Positions 43,796 through 51,928 of a DNA stretch of 64,000 bases are shown here, one piece after another. The notes beneath the pieces are model-generated. The model was not told where the DNA came from. It made no database searches and was given only the letters and a program-made list of their open reading frames with translations. The DNA is from an uncultured Eggerthellaceae bacterium (GTDB lineage: Bacteria > Actinomycetota > Coriobacteriia > Coriobacteriales > Eggerthellaceae). Location of the stretch: assembly GCA_910588945.1 (NCBI GenBank), contig CAJUSF010000016.1:1-64000 (forward strand). The letters run 5' to 3'. A program made the position numbers and the translations under genes. Position 1 is the stretch's first letter. Each line of letters opens with the position of its first letter.

Positions 43796-44593
43796 ATGGC
43801 GACCGGGTTCATGCGCGACAATATCTTCATGGCGGCTAAGGGCGAGCCTGTCGCTGGATGGAAGCGTGCGCTGAACTATCTCATCGTGGTCGTTGCGGTT
43901 GTCGCGTTAGTGGGCGCTTCACTTGCAATGGCCGGCATCTCGCTCAATTTCGACTTCGTCGCACAATATCGTCTGCGCATTTGGGACGGATTTGTGATGA
44001 CGGTGGGTATTTCTGCCGCAAGCCTTGTTTGCAGCCTTGCGATCGGCGTTCCTGTGGCAATAGGGCAAAACGCACGCTTCTTGCCGATTCGCTATCTGTG
44101 TGACTTCTACGTAAAGATCATTCGCGGCACCCCGTTGATTGCGCAGATTTATCTCTTTTACTACATCATCGGAACGGCCTGGGGAATCGACAATCGTGTT
44201 GTTGCGGGCATCATAATCCTATCGGTGTTCGCCGGGGCATACATAGCTGAGATCATTCGCGCGGGCTACGAATCGCTTCCGCGGGGACCCATCGAAGCTG
44301 CGCGCGCTTTGGGGCTCACGCGGATGCAATGCACGGTATCGATCGAGATTCCGCAGATGATCTCGCGCGTTTTGCCCTCTCTTACAGGCCAGTTCGCAAG
44401 CATCATCAAGGATTCATCGCTGCTTTCGGTGATTGCGGTGATCGAGCTTACACAGACAATGCGCGAGATCAGCGCTACAAACTACAATTTCTTCGGATGC
44501 TTTTTACTACTCGGCGCGCTGTATCTTTGTATGACGCTACCGATAATGTTCGTAAGCAGGTATTTCGAGAAGAAGCTCAGCTACGACGCGTGA
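43796..44593 (+). CDS. Amino-acid ABC transporter permease
   Basis: A 265-residue membrane protein with about five to six helices. The family signature A-Y-I-A-E-I-I-R-A-G-Y-E-S-L-P-R-G-P-I-E-A-A-R-A-L-G-L (about residues 148-175, the EAA loop) contacts the ATPase. The N-terminal 30 residues are polar and longer than usual. It pairs with the binding protein at 42572-43447. The expected ATP-binding gene is missing downstream, so an ATPase encoded elsewhere must be used. Confidence 0.93.
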   Translation: MATGFMRDNIFMAAKGEPVAGWKRALNYLIVVVAVVALVGASLAMAGISLNFDFVAQYRLRIWDGFVMTVGISAASLVCSLAIGVPVAIGQNARFLPIRYLCDFYVKIIRGTPLIAQIYLFYYIIGTAWGIDNRVVAGIIILSVFAGAYIAEIIRAGYESLPRGPIEAARALGLTRMQCTVSIEIPQMISRVLPSLTGQFASIIKDSSLLSVIAVIELTQTMREISATNYNFFGCFLLLGALYLCMTLPIMFVSRYFEKKLSYDA

Positions 44594-44702
44594 TTGATAA
44601 GGCGCTTTCGGATAACAATAGTGTGACAAATAAAATACTTTATTATGTATGTTTTGATAGATGGTAGGATATATGAAATAGATTATGGAGAGGGGAGGAC
44701 GT

Positions 44703-45008
44703 ATGAAATCGGTATTGACAGAGCTTCCCGTGATTCGCCCTATTACGGATCTGCGCACTCAACTAAATGACGTTTGCACACAAGCTACCGAGTCGCGAAA
44801 GCCCGTTGTTCTTACCAAGAACGGAAACGCGTCCTACGTTCTTTTGGATAGCGATGCTTATGCCGAAACTGAGCGCAATAACAGGATCTATCTTGCTATG
44901 AAAGAAGCGGAGATCGAGGAAAGATATCGTCCAGCGACAGTATCGGAAGAGGAATCCGATGCCAAGATGAAGGAGATATTCGCGCTCTGGGGTCTTGAGT
45001 ATGCTTGA
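44703..45008 (+). CDS. Phd/YefM-type antitoxin
   Basis: A 101-residue protein. The N-terminal half (P-I-T-D-L-R-T-Q-L-N-D-V-C ... P-V-V-L-T-K-N-G-N-A-S-Y-V-L-L-D) is a Phd/YefM DNA-binding fold; the C-terminal part is acidic and should bind the toxin. GGGGAGG precedes the ATG at 44703. The end overlaps the toxin gene by 8 bp. Confidence 0.92.
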   Translation: MKSVLTELPVIRPITDLRTQLNDVCTQATESRKPVVLTKNGNASYVLLDSDAYAETERNNRIYLAMKEAEIEERYRPATVSEEESDAKMKEIFALWGLEYA

Positions 45009-45318
45009 TCTGGAATGGCGTCCGCGGGCTCATCTGGATAGGGAATCGATCGCCATCTATATAGGAGTAGAGCAAGAGAACCCGAAGGCGGCTCTTGCCA
45101 CGATCCGCAGGATCGACGAGGCGGTGCGTTTTGCTCGCGAGTTCCCCGATGCAGGCGGTTGGTTGATAAGGAATGAGCTCGGCCATAAATACAGGACGGT
45201 CTTGGCGAATCCATATACCATCTACTATAGATTCGACGAGCAGGTTTTGACCGTATACAGGGTTCTTCACCAGCATCAAGATCTGGACACCTATGCTCTT
45301 GTGAGCTTGGGGGATTAG
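45001..45318 (+). CDS. RelE/ParE-superfamily toxin
   Basis: A 105-residue basic protein. It opens L-E-W-R-P-R-A-H-L-D-R-E-S-I-A-I-Y-I, and later shows K-Y-R-T-V-L-A-N-P-Y-T-I-Y-Y-R-F-D and V-Y-R-V-L-H-Q-H-Q-D, the usual RelE/ParE barrel. Whether it targets the ribosome or gyrase is not clear. ATG at 45001 lies within the end of the antitoxin gene. Confidence 0.9.
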   Translation: MLDLEWRPRAHLDRESIAIYIGVEQENPKAALATIRRIDEAVRFAREFPDAGGWLIRNELGHKYRTVLANPYTIYYRFDEQVLTVYRVLHQHQDLDTYALVSLGD

Positions 45319-45755
45319 CCTATTAAACAACGTGTTTCTCTTTATAGCTTTTGAAAGCCACACTATATGGCCTTGTTGCCTAGGCAATCGCTTTGGTGTT
45401 GCCAGCCTCCTTTCATGATCCAGTGGACTGTATGTGCAAATGTAGTTTTATGTCTTTGCTGTCTTCGGTGGGACAACATCCCCCGTCCCCGTTGTCTTAA
45501 CCAACCATGAGCGCGGCTCGAAGCAACAAGGGACGACACCTCGCGATCCTCAATATATCAATTTGTGCCCATATTGCATCGCCACGCTGGGAGAACAAGC
45601 CTAGTGATACTGCGAGTATTAAACGAGCTACACCGTAAAAAGCATACTCTTAGATAGAAGACTTACGTAAAGCCAAAAGACATTATTGCATCAGCAATAA
45701 AAAGCGCCGTCGTTCATTTGCGACAGACGATGCCTGAGGTGTTAGGGGACACCTG
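45319..45755. other. 437-bp gap with one REP-like element
   Basis: No gene seen. Contains the REP-like copy at 45469-45496 and the leader of the MFS gene. Confidence 0.6.
45469..45496 (+). repeat. REP-like palindromic element, copy 4
   Basis: Same GC-rich sequence as at 26101-26127, beginning GGGACAACATCCCCC and ending GTTGTC. Confidence 0.85.
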
Positions 45756-47000
45756 ATGGGTACGTTACTTGGCAAGCTTAAGTCGTATTTCAGCATCAAA
45801 TATGCGATTCTGCTTATTCCTGTTTGCGGTTTCGCTGTCTACGACAGCGTTTTCCAGGCATTTGCGTCGATCTTAGGTATGCTTCATGAGGCGTACCCTG
45901 ATATTTCGGTTACATCACTGCAGATCATACTTTCAATTCCGCCGCTTATGAGTATCCCAGGTACGCTGATCAGTGGATTTTTATCTTCATATATTCACAA
46001 TAAATATATCGCTGAGTTTGCGTTAGGAATTATTTTTGTAGGCGGGATGGTTCCCGTTGTAGTTCCCGATCCGACGATAGAATCGCTTTATATTTGCGGA
46101 ATTTGCATAGGAATTGGACAGGGATTTTTGCATCCTTTGGCAAACGCAATCATATGCCAGCGCTGGTCAGACGATATCGAAAGAAGTAAGGTTCTCGGCT
46201 TCAAGCAGGCTTTCAATTACATTGGCGAGATTTTGGTGACACTTTCAATCGGTTTTTTGGCTCTATGGCAATGGAGAAATGCATTCTTTGTCTATCTCGG
46301 GATCATTCCGGTTTTCATTGTGACTGCTTTGTTTTTGCCAAAAGACAAGCTTGATGCAAAGCTTGTAAGCAAGAAGAATCATTTCGAGGGACTAAAAGAG
46401 TTAATTACTCCGAAAATCATCTACCTTTTGGTGCTTTTTTCTGTCGCAGCAATGCTTTTATATGGGTATTACACGAACATTGCCCTTCTTGTGCAGGAAC
46501 GTCAGCTAGGTAATACCGCAGACATCGCGGCCGTCTCATCCACAGTGAGCATTGTGTCATGCATTTTAGGAATTGCATATGGCATCGTTTCAAAAACTCT
46601 GAAACGTTTTACTTTGATGACGGGATTTATCATTTTGTCGGCTGGAATGATTATTGTTGCTTTGGCTAACAATATGGTGATCGTATTTTTAGGTGCAGTC
46701 TTGATAGGGTTTGGGTGTGGAATACAGCAAATCAGTACGATTTTTTATATTTCCAAGGTCGCAAGTCCGCGGGTTGTAACGCTTGCGATCTCACTGGCCC
46801 TTTGCGGAATATCACTTGGTTATTCATGTGCACCTATGGTTTTAGGGCAGATTCAGATCATTATTTCAGGACAGCAGTCTGCGATGGTTGGCTTAATGGT
46901 CGCAGGTGGAGGCTATGCGATTTTGGCTGTCATTGAATTCGTTCGCTCCGGATTATTTGAGAGAATTTTACACGGTGAAGATAGCATTGAGGAACAATGA
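45756..47000 (+). CDS. Major facilitator superfamily transporter
   Basis: A 414-residue protein with twelve predicted helices in two halves and a polar loop near residues 195-215. The N-terminal region (PPLMSIPGTLISGFLSSYIHNK, about 66-87) stands where MFS motif A lies. The substrate is unknown. It is isolated, converges on the membrane LuxR gene at 47146-48690, and may share its regulon. Confidence 0.85.
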   Translation: MGTLLGKLKSYFSIKYAILLIPVCGFAVYDSVFQAFASILGMLHEAYPDISVTSLQIILSIPPLMSIPGTLISGFLSSYIHNKYIAEFALGIIFVGGMVPVVVPDPTIESLYICGICIGIGQGFLHPLANAIICQRWSDDIERSKVLGFKQAFNYIGEILVTLSIGFLALWQWRNAFFVYLGIIPVFIVTALFLPKDKLDAKLVSKKNHFEGLKELITPKIIYLLVLFSVAAMLLYGYYTNIALLVQERQLGNTADIAAVSSTVSIVSCILGIAYGIVSKTLKRFTLMTGFIILSAGMIIVALANNMVIVFLGAVLIGFGCGIQQISTIFYISKVASPRVVTLAISLALCGISLGYSCAPMVLGQIQIIISGQQSAMVGLMVAGGGYAILAVIEFVRSGLFERILHGEDSIEEQ

Positions 47001-47145
47001 TGCCGGTTATCCAAGAGTGAAGTTTTCGTTATCAGAGGCTTGAGCCTGTAGCGACATTAGCTAGCTCACATCCAGCTACTTGAAGCTGCAGCACTTTGAG
47101 CCTTTAAGTGAGATTTATACCTTGCTGAGATTGTGAGATTCCCGA

Positions 47146-48690
47146 CTAGGCCAGATCTTCAACTATGTCGATAAGCTCCTGTTGAGAGTGGATATTCATT
47201 TTCTGGTAGATATGATATGCGTGGGTTTTAACGGTACGCTCGGCTACATAGAGCTGTTGTGCGATATATTTCGCGTTACGTCCCTTCGCGAGATAAGTTA
47301 GAATCTCAGCTTCACGTTGCGTTAGCCCGTATTGCTTGCTCGCAGCAAGGCAGCGCGTCTTGTAGGGCTGGTGTTTCACCTGATCAGCTTCTTGAGACGA
47401 AGCAATTTCGATTCCGGAAACATCGGCTATCTCTTCGGTGCCTTCGCCTCTCATATTGCGTCGTAATTGCCCGATTGCGCCCAGCATGATATAGATCGCC
47501 ATAAGCAGAAGAAGCGCCGAAGTAAAAAATGGACGCAACCAAACTTCAGACGAGTAAAAATAGTAATAGAACAAGACAGTAAGCCAGCCGACCGCCTGTC
47601 CGATAACTATGTAGATACGCCCTTTTGCAAAACACAATGCTGGAGAGATGTATAGGATTGCGCCACGCATCGACAGGTTTGAGAGATTGGCCATATCAAT
47701 AAGATACAGAAATGAGAACAAGATGAAGGAGATGACTTCGATTATGGGTCCTCTCAAAAAAGTCATCAATGCAAGGCTCACTACGGTTATCGGGAACAGG
47801 ATGCGTAGTGTGAATCCGAAGGCGAGAGCTGCAGGGCAAAGTTTCTTCACGAGGCAGAACAAAAGAGTTGAGAGCATGATGGCAATGCCTATGAATGCGA
47901 CAGGGAAGTCATGTAGAAAAGATCCTGTGATGAGAAGGCCAGCAGAAAAGCTGATAATTATTCCGATAACCACCAGATTGTAAGAACCAACTGCCTCGAA
48001 TTCTAGCGAGGCTTCATCGGCGGATTCTTCTGCCTCGTTTGACTTTTCTTCGACAGGTTTTTCGCAGGATTCGGTAAGTTTCCTTTTTCTGCTTGCATCC
48101 ACTAATAAAAATGCAGCGGAAAGAATAAGTGCAGCTATAAGCGTATAGGCAGCAACCTCACCGGGAAGCCAAAGGACGACAGTTACAAAAACAGCTGTTG
48201 CGCAAAAAGCCCACAGATTCATCTTGGAGGCAACTTGATCGTCGAGTGAGCTTCGTGCGTCGACCCATGCGCAGTAAAGATACGAGTGTGCAAACCCCCA
48301 TAGCATCCAAGAGAAACCTATTACCACGATCGAGATCGAGAGATTGGCGTATAGCTCTAGCAGCACGAAGGAGGGCAGCACGAGTTGAAGCAGGCAGGCG
48401 ACAGCAATACAAGACCTTGAGCGGACGAGTTCATCGCGTCCTTTGAAATGCGCTAGAAAGATATACATACAAGCTCCGCAGAAAAGAGCTATGAAACGCA
48501 TCAGCGCAAAATCCATGGGACCAGAGGTTTGTGAGGTATTCATTATGTCGCTGAATAAGCCTGCAAGTTCGGCGGTGTTAAAAAGAGTGAACCCCAGAAG
48601 GTCTTTCAACGTGATCTCGGAGAGTCCCTGTTTGATTTCAGCATTGGAAGCGGTTTTGTTATCGCTAATACTCACGGTCGTATTTTTCAC
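47146..48690 (-). CDS. LuxR-family regulator with multi-spanning membrane domain
   Basis: A 514-residue protein. After a polar N terminus it has about twelve hydrophobic helices, interrupted by an acidic loop (E-K-S-N-E-A-E-E-S-A-D-E), and ends in a LuxR helix-turn-helix: Y-G-L-T-Q-R-E-A-E-I-L-T-Y-L-A-K-G-R-N, then Q-L-Y-V-A-E-R-T-V-K-T-H-A-Y-H. The GTG at 48690 is chosen because GGGGGAA sits five bases away; an upstream ATG at 48738 has no such site. It is divergent from the cytoplasmic Mo-enzyme cluster, its likely target. Confidence 0.9.
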   Translation of the reverse strand: MKNTTVSISDNKTASNAEIKQGLSEITLKDLLGFTLFNTAELAGLFSDIMNTSQTSGPMDFALMRFIALFCGACMYIFLAHFKGRDELVRSRSCIAVACLLQLVLPSFVLLELYANLSISIVVIGFSWMLWGFAHSYLYCAWVDARSSLDDQVASKMNLWAFCATAVFVTVVLWLPGEVAAYTLIAALILSAAFLLVDASRKRKLTESCEKPVEEKSNEAEESADEASLEFEAVGSYNLVVIGIIISFSAGLLITGSFLHDFPVAFIGIAIMLSTLLFCLVKKLCPAALAFGFTLRILFPITVVSLALMTFLRGPIIEVISFILFSFLYLIDMANLSNLSMRGAILYISPALCFAKGRIYIVIGQAVGWLTVLFYYYFYSSEVWLRPFFTSALLLLMAIYIMLGAIGQLRRNMRGEGTEEIADVSGIEIASSQEADQVKHQPYKTRCLAASKQYGLTQREAEILTYLAKGRNAKYIAQQLYVAERTVKTHAYHIYQKMNIHSQQELIDIVEDLA

Positions 48691-48902
48691 AAGTTCCCCC
48701 AGTTCAGTAAAGCAAAATAGCTGTCTGCATCGATTCATACCGAGTAGCAGATGCCCGTATTTAGCTTAGATGAAAAAATCCAAATTGCAATAACCATACT
48801 TTTTTCACTTTCGAAAATGGCGTTTTTTGGGATCGCGATGAGGGGAGGCGAGACGGTCTATCAAGGTTCAGTTTGAATTGGCCTGAGGAGAAGGAGGAGA
48901 AA

Positions 48903-49139
48903 ATGGCTGATCAAGAATTGCTGGATAAGTATGCTCCAACGCTGGAAATGCTCGAAACAAAAGAGGCCTATCTGTTGGATGGCGATCTCTATATTCGCTA
49001 TGAGTTTCGTGATCCGGAGGAGCTTCAGGCGCGCATGACCTATCACAAGATCGGCGAGGACAACGTCGTATCCGATGACAATCTGGTCTTGTTGGGCGCT
49101 TGGGCACGTGCTCAGAAAAACGGAGAACGCGTCAAATAG
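48903..49139 (+). CDS. Small acidic protein leading the cytoplasmic Mo-enzyme cluster
   Basis: A 78-residue soluble protein that I do not recognise. It is acidic in the middle, has no Cys and no membrane segment, and contains Y-L-L-D-G-D-L-Y-I-R-Y-E-F-R-D-P-E-E-L. A strong GGAGG site precedes the ATG at 48903. It is the first gene after the divergent LuxR gene and lies 33 bp before the Mo-enzyme gene, so it is probably co-expressed, perhaps as a subunit or assembly factor (inference). Confidence 0.75.
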   Translation: MADQELLDKYAPTLEMLETKEAYLLDGDLYIRYEFRDPEELQARMTYHKIGEDNVVSDDNLVLLGAWARAQKNGERVK

Positions 49140-49172
49140 GAATGCTCATTTTGAGAAGAGAAGGAGAGACGC

Positions 49173-51503
49173 ATGAGGGAATGTTTTAATCCCGAGGTGT
49201 ACAAAAAGGATTGGCAGTATCAGGAGGGTGATCTGACTGTTACGCGTACATGCCAATGGTCGGCACCGGGATGTCATCAGGGCTGCAGCATTTTGTTCTA
49301 CACGGACAAGGATGGCAAGCTCGTCAAGGTTGAGGGAGATCCGAATTCTCCTGTTACCGATGGTCGTCTTTGCATGCGCTGCTTAGCGATGGTCGAGGCG
49401 GTCTATCATCCGGATCGTATCGTTCATCCGATGAAGCGCTCCCGCGATGATCGCGGAAAGGACAAGTGGGAGCAGATCACCATGGATGAGGCTTATCAGA
49501 TCTGCATCGACATGGTCAAAGACACCACTGAAAAATACGGCGCCAAGTCAATCTGCACTGGTGCGGGAACCGGACGTAACGCTACTTGGCAGTCAAACGT
49601 TTTGGGCCATGGTGCATTCGGAACGCCGAATGACAACGCCGGACTTCTTGCGGGCAACTGCTGCTATACGCCTCGTATGCAGGGCATGAACGCGATCTTT
49701 GGCAACACATTCATCGCCGACTGCGGCCAGCTCAACGAGGCTCGCTTCGATCATCCGGAGTATCGTCGCCCTGATCTGTTCATGATCTGGGGCAACAATC
49801 CGCTTCGTGCTAATGCGGACGGTTTCTTCGGTCACTGGATCATCGACTGCATGCAGCGCGGCTCAAAGCTTCTTGTTATCGACCCGCAGATTACTTGGCT
49901 TTCGGCTCATGCAGAGCTCGCATTGCAGGTGCGTCCCGGAACTGACGCAGCTTTGGCTCTCGCCATCGGACACGTTATGGTGGAAGAGGAGCTCTACGAC
50001 AAAGAGTTTGTCGATCTGTGGTGCTATGGATTTGATGAGTACAAGGAGCGCGTGGCCGATTGGACTCCGGAGCGAGCAGCTGAGATCACTTGGGTTCCGG
50101 CGGAGAAGATCGTTCAGGCGGCACGCCTTATCGGAACTGCAGGTGTCACCACGCTTCAGTGGGGCGTTGCATTCGACCAGAACAAATGGGCAAACGGAAC
50201 CGCTCATGCAGTGGCGCTTCTTCAGGCAATGACCGGAAACATCGACAACCCGGGTGGTTTCGTCTGCGTCAACTTTGGCTATGTTCAGTCAGACATCCGC
50301 GAGAATGTCGCCAAGGGACTGGGCCCGGATGTCCGCAAAGACAGACTGGGCGATGACGGTAACTGGGGTGCACTCAATGCTATTGGTAAGGGCGGACATG
50401 CTGTTCCTGAGGCTATTTTGCATGCAGCCGAAACCGGCGATCCGTACCCGGTAAAGATGCTCTTCCTATGCTCGACGACTGCGTTCACCAACATGGCCGG
50501 ACAGGCAAAGCGCGTCTATGACTGCTATAAGGATATGGACCATGTCGTAATCTGCGACCTGTTCATGACTCCGACCGCTATGGCTATAGGCGATCTTTTC
50601 ATCCCAATGGCAATGAGCTGCGAGCGTGATTGCGTGCGTGGTTGGTATACACCTATCCGCTCTATCGTTAAAGTCACGCAGACTGGCGAGGCTATCGGTG
50701 ATGAGCAGATGATGCTCGAGCTTGGCAAGCTCATGAATCCGGATCTGTTCTACTGGGATGACGTGCCTGAGATGTTGGAGTTCTGCACAAACAACATGGC
50801 CACAGTTCCGATTCAGATCAACATGGACGAGCTTCGCGAAAAGGTCATCATCTATCCGGACTTTGAGTACAACAAGCACAAGAACGGAAAGTTGCGCTTC
50901 GACGGGCAACCGGGCTTCAACACCCTCTCTGGTCGTGTCGAATTCTTCTGCAATATGTACAACAACGTGGGTATGGATCCGCTGCCTTACTTCCTCGAGC
51001 CGCCGGAGAGCCCGGTGTCTACACCAGAGCTTTTCGCGGAGTATCCGTTGGTTCTCACGACCGGTCGTCGTTGCTGGCAGTACTTCCACTCAGAGCATCG
51101 TCAGCTCAAGTCGATGCGCGAGTTCCATAAATGGCCGATGTTTGCCATCAATCCCGAGGATGCGAAGGCGGCAGGTGTCAAGGAGGGAATGTGGTGTGTC
51201 ATTGAGAACTCCCATGGTAAGGCTATAGAGGTCGCTCATGTGACAGACACCATGATGAAGGGCGTTATCAGCGCTGAGCATGGCTGGTGGTTCCCGGAGC
51301 GCGATCCGGAAGAGCCTTCGTTGTTCGGCGTGTTTGAGTCGAACATCAACTGCTGCACGGTTCAGGGCGATTTCGGACCGAGTGGATATGGATCTTCTTA
51401 CAAGACCCAGCTTTGCAAGGTGTATCCGGCACCTGCTGACTACGGCGAGACATTCGAGCAGCAGTTCCAGGATCACTACAAAAACAGACAGCCGATTGTT
51501 TAG
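49173..51503 (+). CDS. Cytoplasmic molybdopterin (Mo/W) oxidoreductase 1
   Basis: A 776-residue member of the DMSO reductase superfamily without signal peptide. The N-terminal FeS motif is P-G-C-H-Q-G-C ... L-C-M-R-C (about residues 33-70). G-N-C-C-Y-T-P-R-M (about 160) offers a cysteine as likely metal ligand, and I-D-P-Q-I-T-W-L-S, Q-V-R-P-G-T-D-A-A-L-A and the C-terminal cofactor domain follow. The layout (catalytic gene, small ferredoxin, transporter, no NrfD or TorD) is that of soluble hydroxylase/hydratase-type enzymes such as transhydroxylase, acetylene hydratase or catechol dehydroxylases. The substrate is unknown. Confidence 0.88.
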   Translation: MRECFNPEVYKKDWQYQEGDLTVTRTCQWSAPGCHQGCSILFYTDKDGKLVKVEGDPNSPVTDGRLCMRCLAMVEAVYHPDRIVHPMKRSRDDRGKDKWEQITMDEAYQICIDMVKDTTEKYGAKSICTGAGTGRNATWQSNVLGHGAFGTPNDNAGLLAGNCCYTPRMQGMNAIFGNTFIADCGQLNEARFDHPEYRRPDLFMIWGNNPLRANADGFFGHWIIDCMQRGSKLLVIDPQITWLSAHAELALQVRPGTDAALALAIGHVMVEEELYDKEFVDLWCYGFDEYKERVADWTPERAAEITWVPAEKIVQAARLIGTAGVTTLQWGVAFDQNKWANGTAHAVALLQAMTGNIDNPGGFVCVNFGYVQSDIRENVAKGLGPDVRKDRLGDDGNWGALNAIGKGGHAVPEAILHAAETGDPYPVKMLFLCSTTAFTNMAGQAKRVYDCYKDMDHVVICDLFMTPTAMAIGDLFIPMAMSCERDCVRGWYTPIRSIVKVTQTGEAIGDEQMMLELGKLMNPDLFYWDDVPEMLEFCTNNMATVPIQINMDELREKVIIYPDFEYNKHKNGKLRFDGQPGFNTLSGRVEFFCNMYNNVGMDPLPYFLEPPESPVSTPELFAEYPLVLTTGRRCWQYFHSEHRQLKSMREFHKWPMFAINPEDAKAAGVKEGMWCVIENSHGKAIEVAHVTDTMMKGVISAEHGWWFPERDPEEPSLFGVFESNINCCTVQGDFGPSGYGSSYKTQLCKVYPAPADYGETFEQQFQDHYKNRQPIV

Positions 51504-51521
51504 AAGATGGAGTGTGAGGTT

Positions 51522-51857
51522 ATGACTCAACAAGGTTTGTTAATCGATTACGAATTTTGCACAGGCTGTCATACATGCGAGATGGCTTGCAAGGTTGAAA
51601 AGGGTCTTGAAGAGGGACAGTGGGGAATCAAGCTGTCCGAGATAGGTCCTTGGAAGCTTGATGAGGACAAGTGGGAGTGGGACTACGTTCCAATGCCCAC
51701 ACAGCGTTGCGATCTCTGTAAAGATCGCCTTGAGGCCGGTAAGGTTCCGGCATGTGTTCACCATTGCCAAGCACTATGCATGTATTACGGACCGGTGGAC
51801 GAGCTTGCGAAGAAGATGACCAAGCCCCGCATGGCGATCTTTGCAGTGAGCGAATAA
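51522..51857 (+). CDS. Two-cluster ferredoxin partner of Mo enzyme 1
   Basis: A 111-residue FeS protein with eight cysteines: C-T-G-C-H-T-C-E-M-A-C near residues 13-23 and C-D-L-C ... C-V-H-H-C near 63-84. This is half of the four-cluster DmsB type. A signal peptide is absent, so it is cytoplasmic like its partner. It shares G-Q-W-G-I-K-L and G-P-W with the ferredoxin at 58084. GTGAGG precedes the ATG at 51522. Confidence 0.92.
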   Translation: MTQQGLLIDYEFCTGCHTCEMACKVEKGLEEGQWGIKLSEIGPWKLDEDKWEWDYVPMPTQRCDLCKDRLEAGKVPACVHHCQALCMYYGPVDELAKKMTKPRMAIFAVSE

Positions 51858-51867
51858 ATCTGTAATG

Positions 51868-51902
51868 GCTTTGAGGTGTCCAAAGTTAAAACACCTCAAA
51901 GC
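51868..51902 (+). terminator. Hairpin between ferredoxin and transporter genes
   Basis: GCTTTGAGGTGT pairs perfectly with ACACCTCAAAGC; an 11-nt loop and no long T-run. It may protect or attenuate the message. Confidence 0.6.
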
Positions 51903-51928
51903 TACCACTTTCATTGTTAGGGGAAACA

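Noticed and set aside
49173..51503. Naming the enzyme a catechol or dopamine dehydroxylase
   Set aside because: Organisation fits that group, but the superfamily is too diverse to assign a substrate without alignment and phylogeny.
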